Assembly (NCBI GenBank): GCA_017531485.1
Contig: JAFXKY010000011.1
Span: forward strand, 1 to 54,900
Source: Eubacteriaceae bacterium
GTDB lineage: Bacteria > Bacillota > Clostridia > Eubacteriales > Anaerofustaceae
Direction of reading: 5' to 3'
DNA length: 54,900 nucleotides
Part shown: positions 32,949 to 42,677 of the stretch, piece after piece
Numbering within the stretch: position 1 is the first letter of the stretch
Layout: each line of letters opens with the position of its first letter
The notes under the pieces: generated by a model
What the model was told of the DNA's origin: nothing
What the model saw: only the letters and a program-made list of their open reading frames with translations
Database searches by the model: none
Translations under genes and position numbers: made by a program

Positions 32949-32981
32949 AGGAAAAGTAATTTAAACAGCCGCACTTTTCCT
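32949..32981 (-). other. Inverted repeat in the rpmJ-rpsM spacer
   Basis: AGGAAAAGT and ACTTTTCCT (32949-32957 and 32973-32981) are perfect complements with a 15-nt loop. It lies where an S13-operon leader or an mRNA processing site could be. No T-run follows. Confidence 0.4.
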
Positions 32982-32999
32982 AATTACGAGAGGGTCGGA

Positions 33000-33113
33000 T
33001 TAACCTTGTCTCTGTTTATGTTTGGGGTTCTCACAAATCACCATTATTCTGCCTTTTCTTTTGATGATTTTGCATTTTTCACAAATTGGTTTAACGCTCG
33101 GTCTAACTTTCAT
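33000..33113 (-). CDS. rpmJ: 50S ribosomal protein L36
   Basis: The smallest 50S protein, 37 aa, and shorter than most gene-finding cut-offs. The translated sequence begins [15 protein letters not shown] and contains the zinc ligands CxxC near residues 11-14, then CENPKH (Cys 27, His 32), matching the C+ form of L36. A GGGAGG SD precedes the ATG. It lies between infA and rpsM, its standard place. Confidence 0.97.
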   Translation of the reverse strand: MKVRPSVKPICEKCKIIKRKGRIMVICENPKHKQRQG

Positions 33114-33128
33114 TTGTGTACCTCCCTT

Positions 33129-33353
33129 TTATTTTCCTTTATCGCGCCAGGTAATTCTGCCTTTTGTCGGATCATAAGCTGAAAGATCTAACTTGACTTT
33201 ATCTCCGGGCAGGATCTTAATGTAGTTCATTCTGAGTTTACCGGAAATGTTTGCCGTTACGACAAATCCGTTATCCAGCTGAACTTTGAATGTTGTGTTC
33301 GGAAGTGCTTCTATAACTACGCCTTCCACTTCGATATAATCACTTTTGCTCAT
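33129..33353 (-). CDS. infA: Translation initiation factor IF-1
   Basis: IF-1 is a 74-aa S1/OB-fold protein that binds the 30S A site during initiation. The sequence reads [20 protein letters not shown], then [21 protein letters not shown], both diagnostic. The start at 33353 ([11 protein letters not shown]) has an AAGGGG SD. It overlaps the preceding KOW gene by 14 nt, and rpmJ follows 15 nt later. Confidence 0.97.
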   Translation of the reverse strand: MSKSDYIEVEGVVIEALPNTTFKVQLDNGFVVTANISGKLRMNYIKILPGDKVKLDLSAYDPTKGRITWRDKGK

Positions 33354-33660
33354 CTTTGACCCCTTTATTTTTATTAGGATTGTTGAACTCGCTGAGCGCA
33401 TTTCTTATCCTTTTGTCGGTTATCGCATCCGTCTTTATCATTTCAGCGACATCCGCCAAAATCGTATTTGTTTTTGATACGTGTTTTATCTTTTTTTTCT
33501 TGGGAGAAATAAATTTTCTTGTCTGCCCGTCTGTGAGAAGGACGTATTCATCGCCTTCAAAACCACAAACGACCATAAACAAACCTTTTTCCCTTCCGGC
33601 ATTTGCCCGGACGACCTGTCCGATGCTCAGACCGGAGAAATTTTTACTTACTTCACGCAT
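33340..33660 (-). CDS. KOW-domain RNA-binding protein
   Basis: A 106-aa basic protein with an N-terminal KOW motif ([20 protein letters not shown], residues about 12-31) of the L14e/L27e type, then a Lys-rich segment [11 protein letters not shown] and an alpha-helical tail. Genes like this occupy the map-infA interval in Clostridia. A role in ribosome or RNA binding is inferred from KOW and context, and no specific function is established. It overlaps infA by 14 nt and begins 7 nt after map. Confidence 0.85.
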   Translation of the reverse strand: MREVSKNFSGLSIGQVVRANAGREKGLFMVVCGFEGDEYVLLTDGQTRKFISPKKKKIKHVSKTNTILADVAEMIKTDAITDKRIRNALSEFNNPNKNKGVKDEQK

Positions 33661-33667
33661 ATCTTCC

Positions 33668-34417
33668 TCACAGCTCCGTAAGAAGTATCGGTTCGCCGTC
33701 AGTAATGGCCACTGTATGCTCGAAGTGAGCTGAAAGTGAACCGTCCTGTGTCTTTACCGTCCATCCGTCCGGCATGACTTTCGTCTTGTAAGTTCCGATG
33801 TTGATCATCGGCTCGATTGCGATTGTAAGTCCCTTATTCAGGCGTACCCCTCTGCCGGGCTTTCCATAGTTCGGAACGCTCGGTTCCATGTGCATCTGCT
33901 GTCCGATTCCGTGTCCTACGTAATCTTTGACGACTCCGTAACCGCGGCTTTCGGCATAATCTCCGATGGCTGCCGAAACATCTCCGAGTCTGTGTCCTTC
34001 CTTGCAGAACTCAAGTCCTGCGAAGAATGAGTTTCTCGTGACCTCGATGAGCTTTTTCGCTTCATCGCTGATGTTTCCTACTCCCACCGTGTCTGCATTA
34101 TCACCAACGTATCCTCCCCAGATCGCTCCGACGTCGATCGAGATGATCTGTCCTTCTTCAAGGATCCTGTCAGCTCGGGGAATACCGTGAACGATCTCAT
34201 CATCCACTGAAGCGCAAATGGAATTTGGATATCCATTGTAATTGAGAAACGCAGGGATGGCGCCGTTTGACTTTATGACGTCGTAAGCGATCATGTCAAG
34301 CTCCAGTGTTGAAACACCGGGCTTAACACTCTTTCTTACTGCATCAAGAGCCATCTGGGAAATTCTTCCCGCCTGTCTCATTATCTCAATTTCACGATCG
34401 CTTTTTAAAATGATCAT
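33668..34417 (-). CDS. map: Type I methionine aminopeptidase
   Basis: Map removes the N-terminal Met from new proteins. The 249-aa pita-bread enzyme has the metal ligands in IISIDVGAIWGGYVGDNADT (Asp, Asp), in YVGHGIGQQMHMEPSVPNYG (His), in TIAIEPMINIG (Glu) and in the final SAHFEHTVAIT (Glu), plus the conserved CASVDDEIVHGIP. It lacks any zinc-finger extension. It lies between adk and the KOW gene, as in most Firmicutes. Confidence 0.98.
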   Translation of the reverse strand: MIILKSDREIEIMRQAGRISQMALDAVRKSVKPGVSTLELDMIAYDVIKSNGAIPAFLNYNGYPNSICASVDDEIVHGIPRADRILEEGQIISIDVGAIWGGYVGDNADTVGVGNISDEAKKLIEVTRNSFFAGLEFCKEGHRLGDVSAAIGDYAESRGYGVVKDYVGHGIGQQMHMEPSVPNYGKPGRGVRLNKGLTIAIEPMINIGTYKTKVMPDGWTVKTQDGSLSAHFEHTVAITDGEPILLTEL

Positions 34418-34421
34418 CGCT

Positions 34422-35072
34422 CTACCTGTAATCGTCCAATACTGAATAGATATCGTTTGTTACTTCGTTGATATCTTTCTGGCCGTTTACTTCTCTTAAA
34501 ATGCCCTTATCTTTGTAGTAGTTAATAAGCGGCAAGGTCTTTTCGTCATACTCTTCAAGACGTGTAACAACTGTTTCTTCTTTGTCATCGTCTCTCTGAT
34601 AGAGTTCGTTACCACATTTATCACAGATGCCTTCCTTAGCGGGAGGATTGAATGTTACGTGATAAGATGCTCCGCACTTGCAGAGTCTTCTGCCGACTAT
34701 TCTTTCTGTCAGAAGCTTATAATCAACTGTAATCGCCAGTGCGCAATCAAGTTTTTCGCCCTTTTCAGAAAGCATTTCGTCAAGCGCGCTTGCCTGGTTA
34801 AGTGTTCTCGGGAATCCGTCAAGCATATATCCGTTAGCTTTAACATCTTCCTGTTCGAGTCTGTCTTTAACCATTTCTACGGTAAGATCATCCGGAACGA
34901 GGAGACCTTTGTCCATATATTCCTTTGCTTTCTGTCCAAGCGGTGTGTTGCCCTTGAGGTTAGCACGGAAAATGTCGCCTGTTGAAATGTGTACGATACC
35001 GTACTTTTCTACGATTTTTTCTGCCTGAGTGCCTTTACCGGCGCCCGGAGGTCCTAAAATTATCAGTTTCAT
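34422..35072 (-). CDS. adk: Adenylate kinase
   Basis: Adk interconverts AMP plus ATP and two ADP. The 216-aa long-form enzyme has the P-loop [16 protein letters not shown], the AMP site [22 protein letters not shown], and a lid domain with four Cys (CKCGAS, then CDKCG, about residues 129-152) that binds structural zinc, as usual for Gram-positives. The secY-adk-map order is standard. Confidence 0.98.
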   Translation of the reverse strand: MKLIILGPPGAGKGTQAEKIVEKYGIVHISTGDIFRANLKGNTPLGQKAKEYMDKGLLVPDDLTVEMVKDRLEQEDVKANGYMLDGFPRTLNQASALDEMLSEKGEKLDCALAITVDYKLLTERIVGRRLCKCGASYHVTFNPPAKEGICDKCGNELYQRDDDKEETVVTRLEEYDEKTLPLINYYKDKGILREVNGQKDINEVTNDIYSVLDDYR

Positions 35073-35086
35073 TATTTTCTCCTAAA

Positions 35087-36343
35087 CTATTTCAAGAAGC
35101 CTCTGTAGTTTCTCATGATGAGGTGCTGTTCGAGCTGTTTAACCGTTTCAAGCGCTACGCTTACAACGATGAGAAGGCTCGTTCCGCCAAACTGAATGTT
35201 CAGGCCAAGGATGTTACCTGAAATGATCGGAATGAGGGAGATAATGCAGAGGAATACGCCACCTGCAAACACCAATCTGTTGAGAATCTTGTTGATATAA
35301 ATGACTGTCGGTTTACCCGGGCGAATACCCGGAATGTAACCGCCGTACTGCTGAATGTTTTCAGCAACTTCTACCGGATTGAATGAGATCGTTGTGTAGA
35401 AGTAACCGAAAGCGATGATGAGTACGAGGTATACAAGTGTTGTCCAGAAGGAACCCCATGAGAAGATGCCTGCGAATCCTGTCCAGAACTTGCTGTTCGG
35501 GAAGAACGAAGCGATCGTAGACGGTGCCATAGCTATCGTCTGAGCGAAGATAACCGGCATAACGCCTGACTGGTTAACTTTAAGGGGAAGATGTGTGTTT
35601 CTTCCGCCCATCTGTTTTCTTCCTACAACGCGTTTAGCGTACGTGATGGGGATCTTTCTTGTACCTTCCTGAACTGCTACAACACCCATTACTGTTACGA
35701 GAACAAACGGAACGATGAGGATAGCAACCCAGATCGGGAAGTTACCTGCGATAACACCTGTAACGAGCGTTGAGATAGCACCCGGAATACCTGATACGAT
35801 ACCGATGAAGATGAGAAGTGAGATACCGTTGCCGATGCCTTTTTCTGTGATCTGATCACCGATCCATACGAGGAGTGCTGTACCTGCTGTTACAACCAAT
35901 ACTACCGTTGCGATAGCATACCATGAGTCATTTGTCATAAAGCCTTCAAGTGTGAACGCAAGTCCAAGTGCCTGAACGAGCGCCAGACCGATAGCCGCAT
36001 AGCGGGTGTACATGGTAATCTTTTTCTTACCTTCTTCACCCATTTTAGAAAGCCTTTCAAGAGCCGGAATCGCAATCGTCAAGAGCTGCAGGATGATTGA
36101 TGCTGTGATATACGGTTGTATAGACATTGCAAAAATCGAGAAGTTCTTGAAGTTATCACCTGAGATGACGTTGAACAGTCCTAATACGCTGTTTCCTGAT
36201 ACAAGTGCTGATAAAACAGTCTTGTCGATGAACGGAACTGCGATGAAAGAACCGAAACGATATACCAGGAGCATGAGAAGTGTGAATAAAATTCTCTTTC
36301 TCAGCTCAGGGATTTTCCATGCATTCTTGATGGTCTCTATCAT
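35087..36343 (-). CDS. secY: Preprotein translocase subunit SecY
   Basis: SecY forms the protein-conducting channel. The 418-aa product begins IETIKNAWKIPELRKRILFT and has ten hydrophobic segments. The signature QPYITASIILQLL lies in TM2, and the cytoplasmic loop QEGTRKIPITYAKRVVGRK (between TM6 and TM7) contacts the ribosome and SecA. The SD lies within the last codons of rplO, so the two are coupled. Confidence 0.98.
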   Translation of the reverse strand: MIETIKNAWKIPELRKRILFTLLMLLVYRFGSFIAVPFIDKTVLSALVSGNSVLGLFNVISGDNFKNFSIFAMSIQPYITASIILQLLTIAIPALERLSKMGEEGKKKITMYTRYAAIGLALVQALGLAFTLEGFMTNDSWYAIATVVLVVTAGTALLVWIGDQITEKGIGNGISLLIFIGIVSGIPGAISTLVTGVIAGNFPIWVAILIVPFVLVTVMGVVAVQEGTRKIPITYAKRVVGRKQMGGRNTHLPLKVNQSGVMPVIFAQTIAMAPSTIASFFPNSKFWTGFAGIFSWGSFWTTLVYLVLIIAFGYFYTTISFNPVEVAENIQQYGGYIPGIRPGKPTVIYINKILNRLVFAGGVFLCIISLIPIISGNILGLNIQFGGTSLLIVVSVALETVKQLEQHLIMRNYRGFLK

Positions 36344-36344
36344 A

Positions 36345-36818
36345 TTAGTTTTCCTCTGTTTCTGTTTCTACAGCTTCAATTTTTCCGCCGGCTGCTGTGA
36401 TCTTTTCAGCTGCTGTTGCGCTTACTTTGTCAACTTTAACTGTGAGAGCTACGTTGATTTCGCCTTCGCCGAGGATCTTGACCATGTCGTATTTATTCTT
36501 GATGATGCCCATTTCTTTGAGCGAATCAATTGTAACTACGCTGCCTGCTTCGAATACTTCGAGTCTGTCAAGATTGATAACTGCATATTCTTTTTTAAAT
36601 CTGTAGTTTGAGAATCCTCTTTTCGGAACTCTTCTTGTAAGGGGCATCTGGCCGCCTTCAAAGCCCGGTCTTACTCCGCCGCCGCTACGTGACTTCTGGC
36701 CGTCCTGACCTCTGCCTGCAGTTTTACCTCTGCCTGTAGCTGTACCTCTACCTTTTCTGATAGGGTCTTTTTTGCTGCCCGGAGCCGGTGAAAGATTGTG
36801 AAGTTTTAAACTTGCCAT
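36345..36818 (-). CDS. rplO: 50S ribosomal protein L15
   Basis: L15 is a late assembly protein of the 50S subunit. The 157-aa protein has KLHNLSPAPGSKKDPIRKGR, GKTAGRGQDGQKSRSGGGVR and the C-terminal NVALTVKVDKVSATAAEKI. The ATG at 36818 (MASLKLHNL) lies 8 nt after GGAGGC; an upstream Met overlaps that SD and is rejected. A negatively charged C-terminus (VETETEEN) is slightly longer than typical. Confidence 0.98.
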   Translation of the reverse strand: MASLKLHNLSPAPGSKKDPIRKGRGTATGRGKTAGRGQDGQKSRSGGGVRPGFEGGQMPLTRRVPKRGFSNYRFKKEYAVINLDRLEVFEAGSVVTIDSLKEMGIIKNKYDMVKILGEGEINVALTVKVDKVSATAAEKITAAGGKIEAVETETEEN

Positions 36819-36833
36819 TTTCTCTGCCTCCAA

Positions 36834-37019
36834 TTACATTTCTTCGACTTTAAGCATAAAGCCGATCTTCTGGATGATACCGCGTGTTGCTGCATCATCG
36901 TTTCTAACAACGCTTGTGCCGATCTTTGTAAGGCCAAGAGCCTTAACGATCTTTCTCTGCTGTTCGTTTCTGCCAATCAAACTCTTAACGAGTGTGATTT
37001 TGAGCTGTTTGTTTTCCAT
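36834..37019 (-). CDS. rpmD: 50S ribosomal protein L30
   Basis: A 61-aa protein with the L30 ferredoxin-like fold: LKITLVKSLIGRNEQQRKIV, then a LGLTKIGTSVVRNDDAATRG stretch that identifies it. An AAGGAG SD precedes the ATG. It lies between rpsE and rplO, its usual place. Confidence 0.97.
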   Translation of the reverse strand: MENKQLKITLVKSLIGRNEQQRKIVKALGLTKIGTSVVRNDDAATRGIIQKIGFMLKVEEM

Positions 37020-37035
37020 TAGTCACACTCCTTAA

Positions 37036-37536
37036 TTATCCTAAGATTTCTTCTACAGTCTTGCCTCTCTTAGCTGCAACTGTTTCTGCATCTACGAGTT
37101 CTGCAAGGCCTGCGATTGTAGCTTTAACAAGGTTTGTTGCGTTGCCGCTGCCGATTGATTTCGCACGGATGTCTGTGATACCAGCGAGTTCGAGTACGCT
37201 TCTTGCAGGACCGCCTGCGAGAACGCCTGTACCTTTTACAGCCGGCATAAGGATAACTTTACCAGCGCCGAATCTTCCGATTACTTTGTGCGGGATTGTC
37301 GTTCCTCTTCTTGCAACTGTTACCATGTTCTTTTTAGCATCTTCGATGCCTTTTCTGATAGCTTCCGGAATTTCGATTGATTTTCCGATACCTACGCCAA
37401 CATGGCCATTTTCATCTCCGACAACTACGAGGCAGCTGAAACGGAAGTTTTTACCACCTTTTACTGTCTTAGATACTCTATTGATAGCAACTACTTTTTC
37501 TTTTAATTCCAGACCAGCCGGATTGAATTTAGTCAT
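37036..37536 (-). CDS. rpsE: 30S ribosomal protein S5
   Basis: S5 takes part in decoding accuracy, mRNA unwinding and 30S assembly. The 166-aa product has [20 protein letters not shown] at the N-terminus (double-stranded-RNA-binding fold), [20 protein letters not shown] and the ribosomal S5 C-terminal [17 protein letters not shown]. An SD overlaps the end of rplR. No abnormal residues are noted. Confidence 0.98.
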   Translation of the reverse strand: MTKFNPAGLELKEKVVAINRVSKTVKGGKNFRFSCLVVVGDENGHVGVGIGKSIEIPEAIRKGIEDAKKNMVTVARRGTTIPHKVIGRFGAGKVILMPAVKGTGVLAGGPARSVLELAGITDIRAKSIGSGNATNLVKATIAGLAELVDAETVAAKRGKTVEEILG

Positions 37537-37550
37537 CGCTAAGTCCTCCC

Positions 37551-37913
37551 TTAGAATTCTAAGCCGGCTTCTCTTGCCGCATCAGCGAGAGCAGATACTC
37601 TGCCGTGATACACATAGCCGCCTCTGTCGAAAACAACTTCTTTATATCCTTTTTCGATTGCTCTTTCAGCTACTGCTTTACCAACAGCTTTAGCAGCTTC
37701 GATATTTGATGTGCTTTCGAGTGTTTCGCCAATTGTCAATGTTGAAGCTTCTGCTACCGTAACGCCGTTGAGGTCGTCAATGAGCTGAGCATACATGTGC
37801 TTGTTGCTTCTGAAAACATTGAGTCTCGGGATCTGCGGAGTGCCGATGATGTGATTGCGAATACGTCTGTGTCTTTTTACTCTGATTTTATTTTTCTCAG
37901 GTTTACTAATCAT
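37551..37913 (-). CDS. rplR: 50S ribosomal protein L18
   Basis: L18 brings 5S rRNA into the 50S subunit together with L5. The 120-aa product has the basic N-terminus [34 protein letters not shown] and the C-terminal [20 protein letters not shown] typical of the family. It lies between rplF and rpsE. Confidence 0.98.
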   Translation of the reverse strand: MISKPEKNKIRVKRHRRIRNHIIGTPQIPRLNVFRSNKHMYAQLIDDLNGVTVAEASTLTIGETLESTSNIEAAKAVGKAVAERAIEKGYKEVVFDRGGYVYHGRVSALADAAREAGLEF

Positions 37914-37934
37914 TTCTCAATCTCACTCCTTTAA

Positions 37935-38474
37935 TTATTTCTTACCTGATTTGCCTTCTTTAAGTTTGATAACTTCGTCGGCATATCTGATACCTTTACC
38001 TTTGTACGGTTCAGGCTGTCTTACTTTTCTGATGTTTGCAGCGTACTGGCCTACAGCACATTTGTCGATACCTTTAACGATGATCTTGTTTGTGCCTTCA
38101 ACAACTGTTTCGATGCCTTCCGGATCGATCATTTCAACGGGGTGTGAATAACCAACGTTGAGAACGAGTGTGTTGCCGTTTTTCTGTACTCTGTAACCAA
38201 CACCGATAACTGAAAGTTCCTTCTGGAAACCTGCGCTTACGCCTGTTACCATGTTAGAGAGGAGCTTTGTTGTAAGTCCGTGTAAGCTCTTGTGCTGTTT
38301 GCTGTCTGACGGGCGTGTTACTGTGAGCACTCCGTTTTCGATAGCAATTGTCATATCTTTACTGATTTCCTGTTTGAGTTCACCTTTGGGGCCTTTAACT
38401 GTAGCGAGTCCGTTTTCTACTGTTACTTCTACGCCTGCGGGAACATTAACGGGCATTCTTCCGATTCTTGACAT
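37935..38474 (-). CDS. rplF: 50S ribosomal protein L6
   Basis: L6 sits at the base of the L7/L12 stalk near the sarcin-ricin loop. The 179-aa protein has [16 protein letters not shown], the repeated alpha/beta domains and the end [19 protein letters not shown]. The ATG at 38474 follows AAGGAGG; an upstream in-frame start would run deep into rpsH. Standard length and order. Confidence 0.98.
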   Translation of the reverse strand: MSRIGRMPVNVPAGVEVTVENGLATVKGPKGELKQEISKDMTIAIENGVLTVTRPSDSKQHKSLHGLTTKLLSNMVTGVSAGFQKELSVIGVGYRVQKNGNTLVLNVGYSHPVEMIDPEGIETVVEGTNKIIVKGIDKCAVGQYAANIRKVRQPEPYKGKGIRYADEVIKLKEGKSGKK

Positions 38475-38493
38475 TGAATGTGCCTCCTTATTA

Positions 38494-38892
38494 TTACCAG
38501 ACGTAGCAGAGAACTTCTCCGCCAACGTTTGCCTTGCGGGCCTGTTTGTCTGTCATGATACCCTTAGATGTTGAAATGATAGCGATTCCAAGACCGTTGA
38601 GTACCTTCGGGATTTCATCTTTAGCAGCATAGATTCTGAGACCCGGTTTAGAAATTCTCTTAATACCTGAGATAACTTTTGAATCGTGCTTTCCGTATTT
38701 TAATGTGATTTCGATCAATCCCTGCTTATTATCTTCAATGAACTTAACATCACTGATGTAACCTTCGTCGAGCAAGATGTTAGCGATAGCCTTCTTAACG
38801 TTTGAAGAAGGAATGGTTACTGAAGTGTGTTTAGCATTGTTTGCATTTCTGATCCTTGTGAGCATATCAGCAATAGGGTCAGTCATTACCAT
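38494..38892 (-). CDS. rpsH: 30S ribosomal protein S8
   Basis: S8 binds helix 21 of 16S rRNA and is a translational repressor of the spc genes in some bacteria. The 132-aa product starts [17 protein letters not shown], continues with [14 protein letters not shown] and ends [10 protein letters not shown]. The first of two Met codons (38892) lies 8 nt from GGAGG and is preferred. Confidence 0.98.
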   Translation of the reverse strand: MVMTDPIADMLTRIRNANNAKHTSVTIPSSNVKKAIANILLDEGYISDVKFIEDNKQGLIEITLKYGKHDSKVISGIKRISKPGLRIYAAKDEIPKVLNGLGIAIISTSKGIMTDKQARKANVGGEVLCYVW

Positions 38893-38921
38893 ATCGACGT
38901 CCTCCTTATAATATCTTTAAC

Positions 38922-39107
38922 TTACCAGCTTGCTTTCTTTACGCCGGGGATTTCGCCCTTATAAGCAAGTTCTCTGAAACAAATTCTGCAGATGCCGTAT
39001 TTTCTGAGGTAAGCATGCGGTCTTCCGCAAATTTTGCAACGGTTGTATGCTCTGGTAGAGAATTTCGGTTCACGCTGCTGTTTAGCGATCATTGATTTCT
39101 TTGCCAT
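38922..39107 (-). CDS. rpsZ: 30S ribosomal protein S14, zinc type
   Basis: The 61-aa short form of S14 (type Z, also named rpsN). It has the zinc site CKICGRP and CRICFRE (about residues 24-43) and a C-terminal end [11 protein letters not shown]. The ATG at 39107 ([10 protein letters not shown]) follows a GGAGG SD; a longer in-frame start would overlap rplE. This form is usual in Gram-positive bacteria. Confidence 0.97.
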   Translation of the reverse strand: MAKKSMIAKQQREPKFSTRAYNRCKICGRPHAYLRKYGICRICFRELAYKGEIPGVKKASW

Positions 39108-39117
39108 GTCTTCCTCC

Positions 39118-39663
39118 TTATTCCTGTGCGAACGGCATTCCGAGAAGCTTGATGAGTTCATAAGCTTCTTCGTCTGTTTTAGCAGTAGTAACGAAAATTA
39201 CGTCCATACCACGGATTGATTCAACCTGGTCATAGCTGATTTCCGGGAACATGATCTGTTCCTTTACGCCGAGTGCGTAGTTACCTCTGCCATCAAAGCT
39301 TGAAGCGGGAACACCACGGAAGTCACGGATACGCGGAACTGCGATGTTGATGAGCTTGTCAGCAAATTCATACATTCTGTCGCCGCGGAGTGTAACCTTA
39401 GCGCCGATATCCATACCTTTACGGAGTTTGAAGTTAGAAACTGATTTCTTAGCCTTAACTACTACCGGTTTCTGACCAGCGATGAGGCCGAGTTCCTTAA
39501 CTGCTGCTTCCATAGCTTTCGGGTTATCTTTGCAATCACCGAAACGCATGTTGATTACGATCTTTTCGAGTTTCGGAATCATCATTACGTTCTTGTAATT
39601 GAATTTTTCCTGTAATCCGGGGACTGCAACTTCTTTATATAATTCCTGTAATCTTGTTGTCAT
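39118..39663 (-). CDS. rplE: 50S ribosomal protein L5
   Basis: L5 binds 5S rRNA in the central protuberance and contacts P-site tRNA. The 181-aa product shows [40 protein letters not shown], the KEQIMFPEI segment and the end [13 protein letters not shown]. It lies between rplX and rpsZ. Confidence 0.98.
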   Translation of the reverse strand: MTTRLQELYKEVAVPGLQEKFNYKNVMMIPKLEKIVINMRFGDCKDNPKAMEAAVKELGLIAGQKPVVVKAKKSVSNFKLRKGMDIGAKVTLRGDRMYEFADKLINIAVPRIRDFRGVPASSFDGRGNYALGVKEQIMFPEISYDQVESIRGMDVIFVTTAKTDEEAYELIKLLGMPFAQE

Positions 39664-39677
39664 TGTTTACTCCCCTA

Positions 39678-40016
39678 TTATTTGTCTAATGTTTCGCCGC
39701 ATTTTTTGCAAACGCGAACTTTTTTATCGCCAACCATAGCGCTGCCTGTTCTTACGCCTTTACCGCACTTCGGGCAGTAAATAAGAACGTTTGAAGCGTG
39801 GATTGAACCTTCGATTTCGATGATGCCGCCCTGCTGGATTGTTGTAGTCGGTTTCATGTGTTTCTTTCTGAGGTTTACGCCTTCAACAACTACTCTGTTC
39901 TGTGCAGGGAGTACTTTTAAAACTTTACCTGTTACTTTACCGTCTTTAGCGTTTTTGTAATCTTTTTCGCGTGCGCCGGCAATAACTTCTACGATGTCAC
40001 CTTTTTTAACGTGCAT
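39678..40016 (-). CDS. rplX: 50S ribosomal protein L24
   Basis: L24 initiates 50S assembly. The 112-aa product has the KOW motif HVKKGDIVEVIAGAREKDYK at the N-terminus and GVNLRKKHMKPT. The C-terminal part carries CPKCGKG and CKKCGETL, the zinc-type Cys pairs of many Firmicute L24 proteins. It follows rplN by 9 nt with an AGGAGG SD. Confidence 0.98.
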   Translation of the reverse strand: MHVKKGDIVEVIAGAREKDYKNAKDGKVTGKVLKVLPAQNRVVVEGVNLRKKHMKPTTTIQQGGIIEIEGSIHASNVLIYCPKCGKGVRTGSAMVGDKKVRVCKKCGETLDK

Positions 40017-40025
40017 GTCTTCCTC

Positions 40026-40394
40026 CTAAAGTACTTCCGGTGCGAGAGAAACGATCTTCATGAACTGTTTTTCTCTTAATTCACGTGCTACCGGTCCGAA
40101 AATACGTGTTCCTCTCGGCTGTCCGTCATCTCTGATGATAACAGCTGCGTTCTGGTCGAATTTGATTTCGCTACCGTCCGGGCGTTTAATAGAGTTAACT
40201 GTTCTTACTACTACAGCTTTAACTACATCACCCTTCTTAACTGTGCCACCCGGTGCTGCTGATTTTACAGCACAGATGATTACGTCACCAACGCTTGCGT
40301 ATCTTCTCTTTGTACCGCCGAGAACTCTGATACACAAAAGCTCTTTAGCTCCGGTATTGTCGGCAACTTTTAAACGTGTTTCCTGTTGTATCAT
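40026..40394 (-). CDS. rplN: 50S ribosomal protein L14
   Basis: L14 forms an intersubunit bridge. The 122-aa product begins [20 protein letters not shown], contains [11 protein letters not shown] and ends [12 protein letters not shown], all diagnostic and of standard length. It lies between rpsQ and rplX. Confidence 0.98.
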   Translation of the reverse strand: MIQQETRLKVADNTGAKELLCIRVLGGTKRRYASVGDVIICAVKSAAPGGTVKKGDVVKAVVVRTVNSIKRPDGSEIKFDQNAAVIIRDDGQPRGTRIFGPVARELREKQFMKIVSLAPEVL

Positions 40395-40418
40395 TTTTGA
40401 ATCTCCTTAATACCGAAA

Positions 40419-40676
40419 TTATTTTGCCTTTTCGACGATTTCAACGAGTCTCCAGCGTTTTCTTTTGCTGAGAGGTCTTGTTTCCATGATCTTTACTGTA
40501 TCGCCGATGCCGCATTCGTTCTGTTCATCGTGAGCCATGAACGTTGTTGTTTTCTTAACTCTCTTCTGATAAAGCGGATGATTTTCCATTGTTTCTACTG
40601 CTACAACGATGCTCTTATCACCTTTGTTAGAAACAACTTTGCCGATTCTGGTCTTTCTGTTAGCTCTTGTTTCCAT
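40419..40676 (-). CDS. rpsQ: 30S ribosomal protein S17
   Basis: S17 is a primary 16S rRNA-binding protein of the 30S body. The 85-aa OB-fold product has [35 protein letters not shown] and the signature [20 protein letters not shown] (about residues 55-74). An SD precedes the ATG 12 nt after rpmC. Confidence 0.98.
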   Translation of the reverse strand: METRANRKTRIGKVVSNKGDKSIVVAVETMENHPLYQKRVKKTTTFMAHDEQNECGIGDTVKIMETRPLSKRKRWRLVEIVEKAK

Positions 40677-40688
40677 TTATACCTCCGC

Positions 40689-40892
40689 TTATGCCTTTGC
40701 AGCGCTAAGTTCTTTTTCTCTTAACACTGTTTTGATTCTTGCATAATCTTTTTTAACTTCTTTGATTCTGAGAGGGTTTTCGAGCTGGCCTGTTGCGTGC
40801 TGGAAGCGAAGATTGAAAAGTTCTTCTTTAAGGCTCTTGAGCTCGTTATTTAACTCTTCAGCTGTTCTGTTTCTGAGTTCTTTGGCTTTCAT
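40689..40892 (-). CDS. rpmC: 50S ribosomal protein L29
   Basis: A 67-aa helical hairpin protein at the exit tunnel, close to the SRP and trigger factor docking site. It shows [20 protein letters not shown], then [19 protein letters not shown], typical of L29. The ATG shares one base with the rplP stop, so the two are coupled. Confidence 0.97.
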   Translation of the reverse strand: MKAKELRNRTAEELNNELKSLKEELFNLRFQHATGQLENPLRIKEVKKDYARIKTVLREKELSAAKA

Positions 40893-41320
40893 TAGTTTTC
40901 ACCACCCACTTCTTTTTCCTTGACAATGAATTTTGTCTTGATCGGGAGTTTGTGCTGTGCGAGTCTCATAGCTTCTCTTGCTGTTGCTTCATCAACACCG
41001 CTGAGCTCGAACATTACTCTGCCGGGCTTAACTACTGCTACCCAGTATTCCGGTGAACCTTTACCGCTACCCATACGAGTTTCAGCAGGTTTCTTTGTTA
41101 CCGGTTTGTCGGGGAAGATTTTGATCCAAACCTTACCACCTCTTTTGATATATCTTGTCATAGCGATACGAGCTGCTTCGATCTGGTTTGATTTTACCCA
41201 GCCCGGTTCAGTTGCCTGAATCGCGTAATCGCCATAAGAGATTGTGTTACCTCTCATAGCTTTACCCGTCATACGGCCTCTGTGAACTCTTCTACGCTTT
41301 ACTCTTTTAGGCATTAACAT
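40892..41320 (-). CDS. rplP: 50S ribosomal protein L16
   Basis: L16 organises the A site of the 50S subunit. The 142-aa product has the basic start [60 protein letters not shown] and [15 protein letters not shown]. The first Met (41320) lies 10 nt from GGAGG; a second Met (MPKR) two codons in is an alternative. Confidence 0.98.
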   Translation of the reverse strand: MLMPKRVKRRRVHRGRMTGKAMRGNTISYGDYAIQATEPGWVKSNQIEAARIAMTRYIKRGGKVWIKIFPDKPVTKKPAETRMGSGKGSPEYWVAVVKPGRVMFELSGVDEATAREAMRLAQHKLPIKTKFIVKEKEVGGEN

Positions 41321-41349
41321 AGTTTTGTTTCCTCCTTACAAAATCCGAA

Positions 41350-41988
41350 TTACTTCCTTGTCGGAAGGACTTCGCCTTTGTTGATCCATACTTTAACACC
41401 GATCTTGCCGTATGTTGTGTCAGCTTCTGCTGTAGCATAATCAATGTTAGCTCTGAGTGTGTGAAGCGGAACGTTACCTTCACTGTAAGATTCGCTTCTT
41501 GCGATTTCAGCACCGTTAAGTCTGCCTGAGCATGTTGTCTTGATGCCTTCAGCGCCTGAACGCATTGCTCTTGCGATAGCATTCTTCATAGCTTTACGGA
41601 ATGCGATTCTCTTTTCGAGCTGCTGAGCGATGTTTTCAGCTACGAGCTGTGCGTCACAGTCAACGTTTTTAACTTCCATAACGTTAATGTTGATCTGTTT
41701 GCCTGTCATCTTAACGAGGGCTTTTCTTAACTGATCGATGCCTGATCCGCCTTTACCGATAATTCTGCCCGGTTTTCCTGTGTAGATGAAGAGTGTGACT
41801 CTGTTAGCACTTCTTTCGATTTCTACTCTTGAAATACCTGTAGCATACTGTGTTTTCTTGATATATTCTCTGATCTTGTAATCTTCTACGAGGAGATCAC
41901 CGAATTCTTTATCTTTAGCGTACCATCTTGAAGACCAATCTTTGATAACACCGACTCTTAAGCCGTGAGGATTTACTTTCTGACCCAA
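41350..41988 (-). CDS. rpsC: 30S ribosomal protein S3
   Basis: S3 forms part of the mRNA entry channel and helicase. The 212-aa protein has [20 protein letters not shown], a KH domain with the loop [13 protein letters not shown] (about residues 74-86), and the C-terminal [13 protein letters not shown] and [15 protein letters not shown]. It lies between rplV and rplP. Confidence 0.98.
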   Translation of the reverse strand: MGQKVNPHGLRVGVIKDWSSRWYAKDKEFGDLLVEDYKIREYIKKTQYATGISRVEIERSANRVTLFIYTGKPGRIIGKGGSGIDQLRKALVKMTGKQININVMEVKNVDCDAQLVAENIAQQLEKRIAFRKAMKNAIARAMRSGAEGIKTTCSGRLNGAEIARSESYSEGNVPLHTLRANIDYATAEADTTYGKIGVKVWINKGEVLPTRK

Positions 41989-42000
41989 AGTGATACCTCC

Positions 42001-42357
42001 TTAATTTCTTTCTCTGAGAACTACGCTCAGGTGAGAACTTCTCTTAAGAATGATAACGCCTCTGCCGTGAGAGAGAGCTTTCATTCTCTTCATTGACGGA
42101 CCCTGATTTGCCATTACCTGGTGAACATAAAGTTTATCAACGTCCATGTTGTGGTTATTTTCTGCGTTAGCTGCTGCTGAACGAAGTACCTTTTCCATAG
42201 CTCTTGCCGGTTTGTTGCCGTTGAGTCTGCAAATTACGATAGCTTCGTCAACGCTTTTTCCTCTTACGAGGTCAGCAATTCTTCTTGCTTTAAGCGGAGA
42301 TACTCTTACGTACTTAGCAATAGCTTTAGCTTCTTTGATATTTTCCTGCATCTGCAT
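42001..42357 (-). CDS. rplV: 50S ribosomal protein L22
   Basis: L22 lines the exit tunnel. The 118-aa protein has AKYVRVSPLKARRIADLVRG, then KPARAMEKVLRSAAANAENN and the tunnel loop QGPSMKRMKALSHGRGVII. The MKR..hairpin loop is intact. An AGGAGG SD precedes the ATG. Confidence 0.98.
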   Translation of the reverse strand: MQMQENIKEAKAIAKYVRVSPLKARRIADLVRGKSVDEAIVICRLNGNKPARAMEKVLRSAAANAENNHNMDVDKLYVHQVMANQGPSMKRMKALSHGRGVIILKRSSHLSVVLRERN

Positions 42358-42373
42358 AACTTCCTCCTAAAGA

Positions 42374-42652
42374 CTATCTTCCGCCGGTTTTCTTTTCTCC
42401 GGCATGTCCTCTGAACGTTCTTGTAGGAGCGAACTCGCCGAGTTTGTGTCCTACCATGTCTTCTGTTACGAATACGGGAACGTGTTTTCTTCCGTCATGC
42501 ACAGCGATTGTGTGGCTTACCATTTCAGGGTAAATCGTGCAATCTCTTGACCATGTTTTTACTACTTTCTTTTCGCCGCCGTCGTTCATCTCAATGATTC
42601 TGTTGAGAAGTCTTTCATCGACATATGGGCCTTTTTTAGCAGATCTGCTCAT
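42374..42652 (-). CDS. rpsS: 30S ribosomal protein S19
   Basis: S19 lies in the 30S head and contacts S13. The 92-aa product starts [18 protein letters not shown], contains [20 protein letters not shown] and ends [13 protein letters not shown]. It lies between rplB and rplV. Confidence 0.98.
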   Translation of the reverse strand: MSRSAKKGPYVDERLLNRIIEMNDGGEKKVVKTWSRDCTIYPEMVSHTIAVHDGRKHVPVFVTEDMVGHKLGEFAPTRTFRGHAGEKKTGGR

Positions 42653-42677
42653 GAATTATTTCCTCCGTTTCCCGTTA

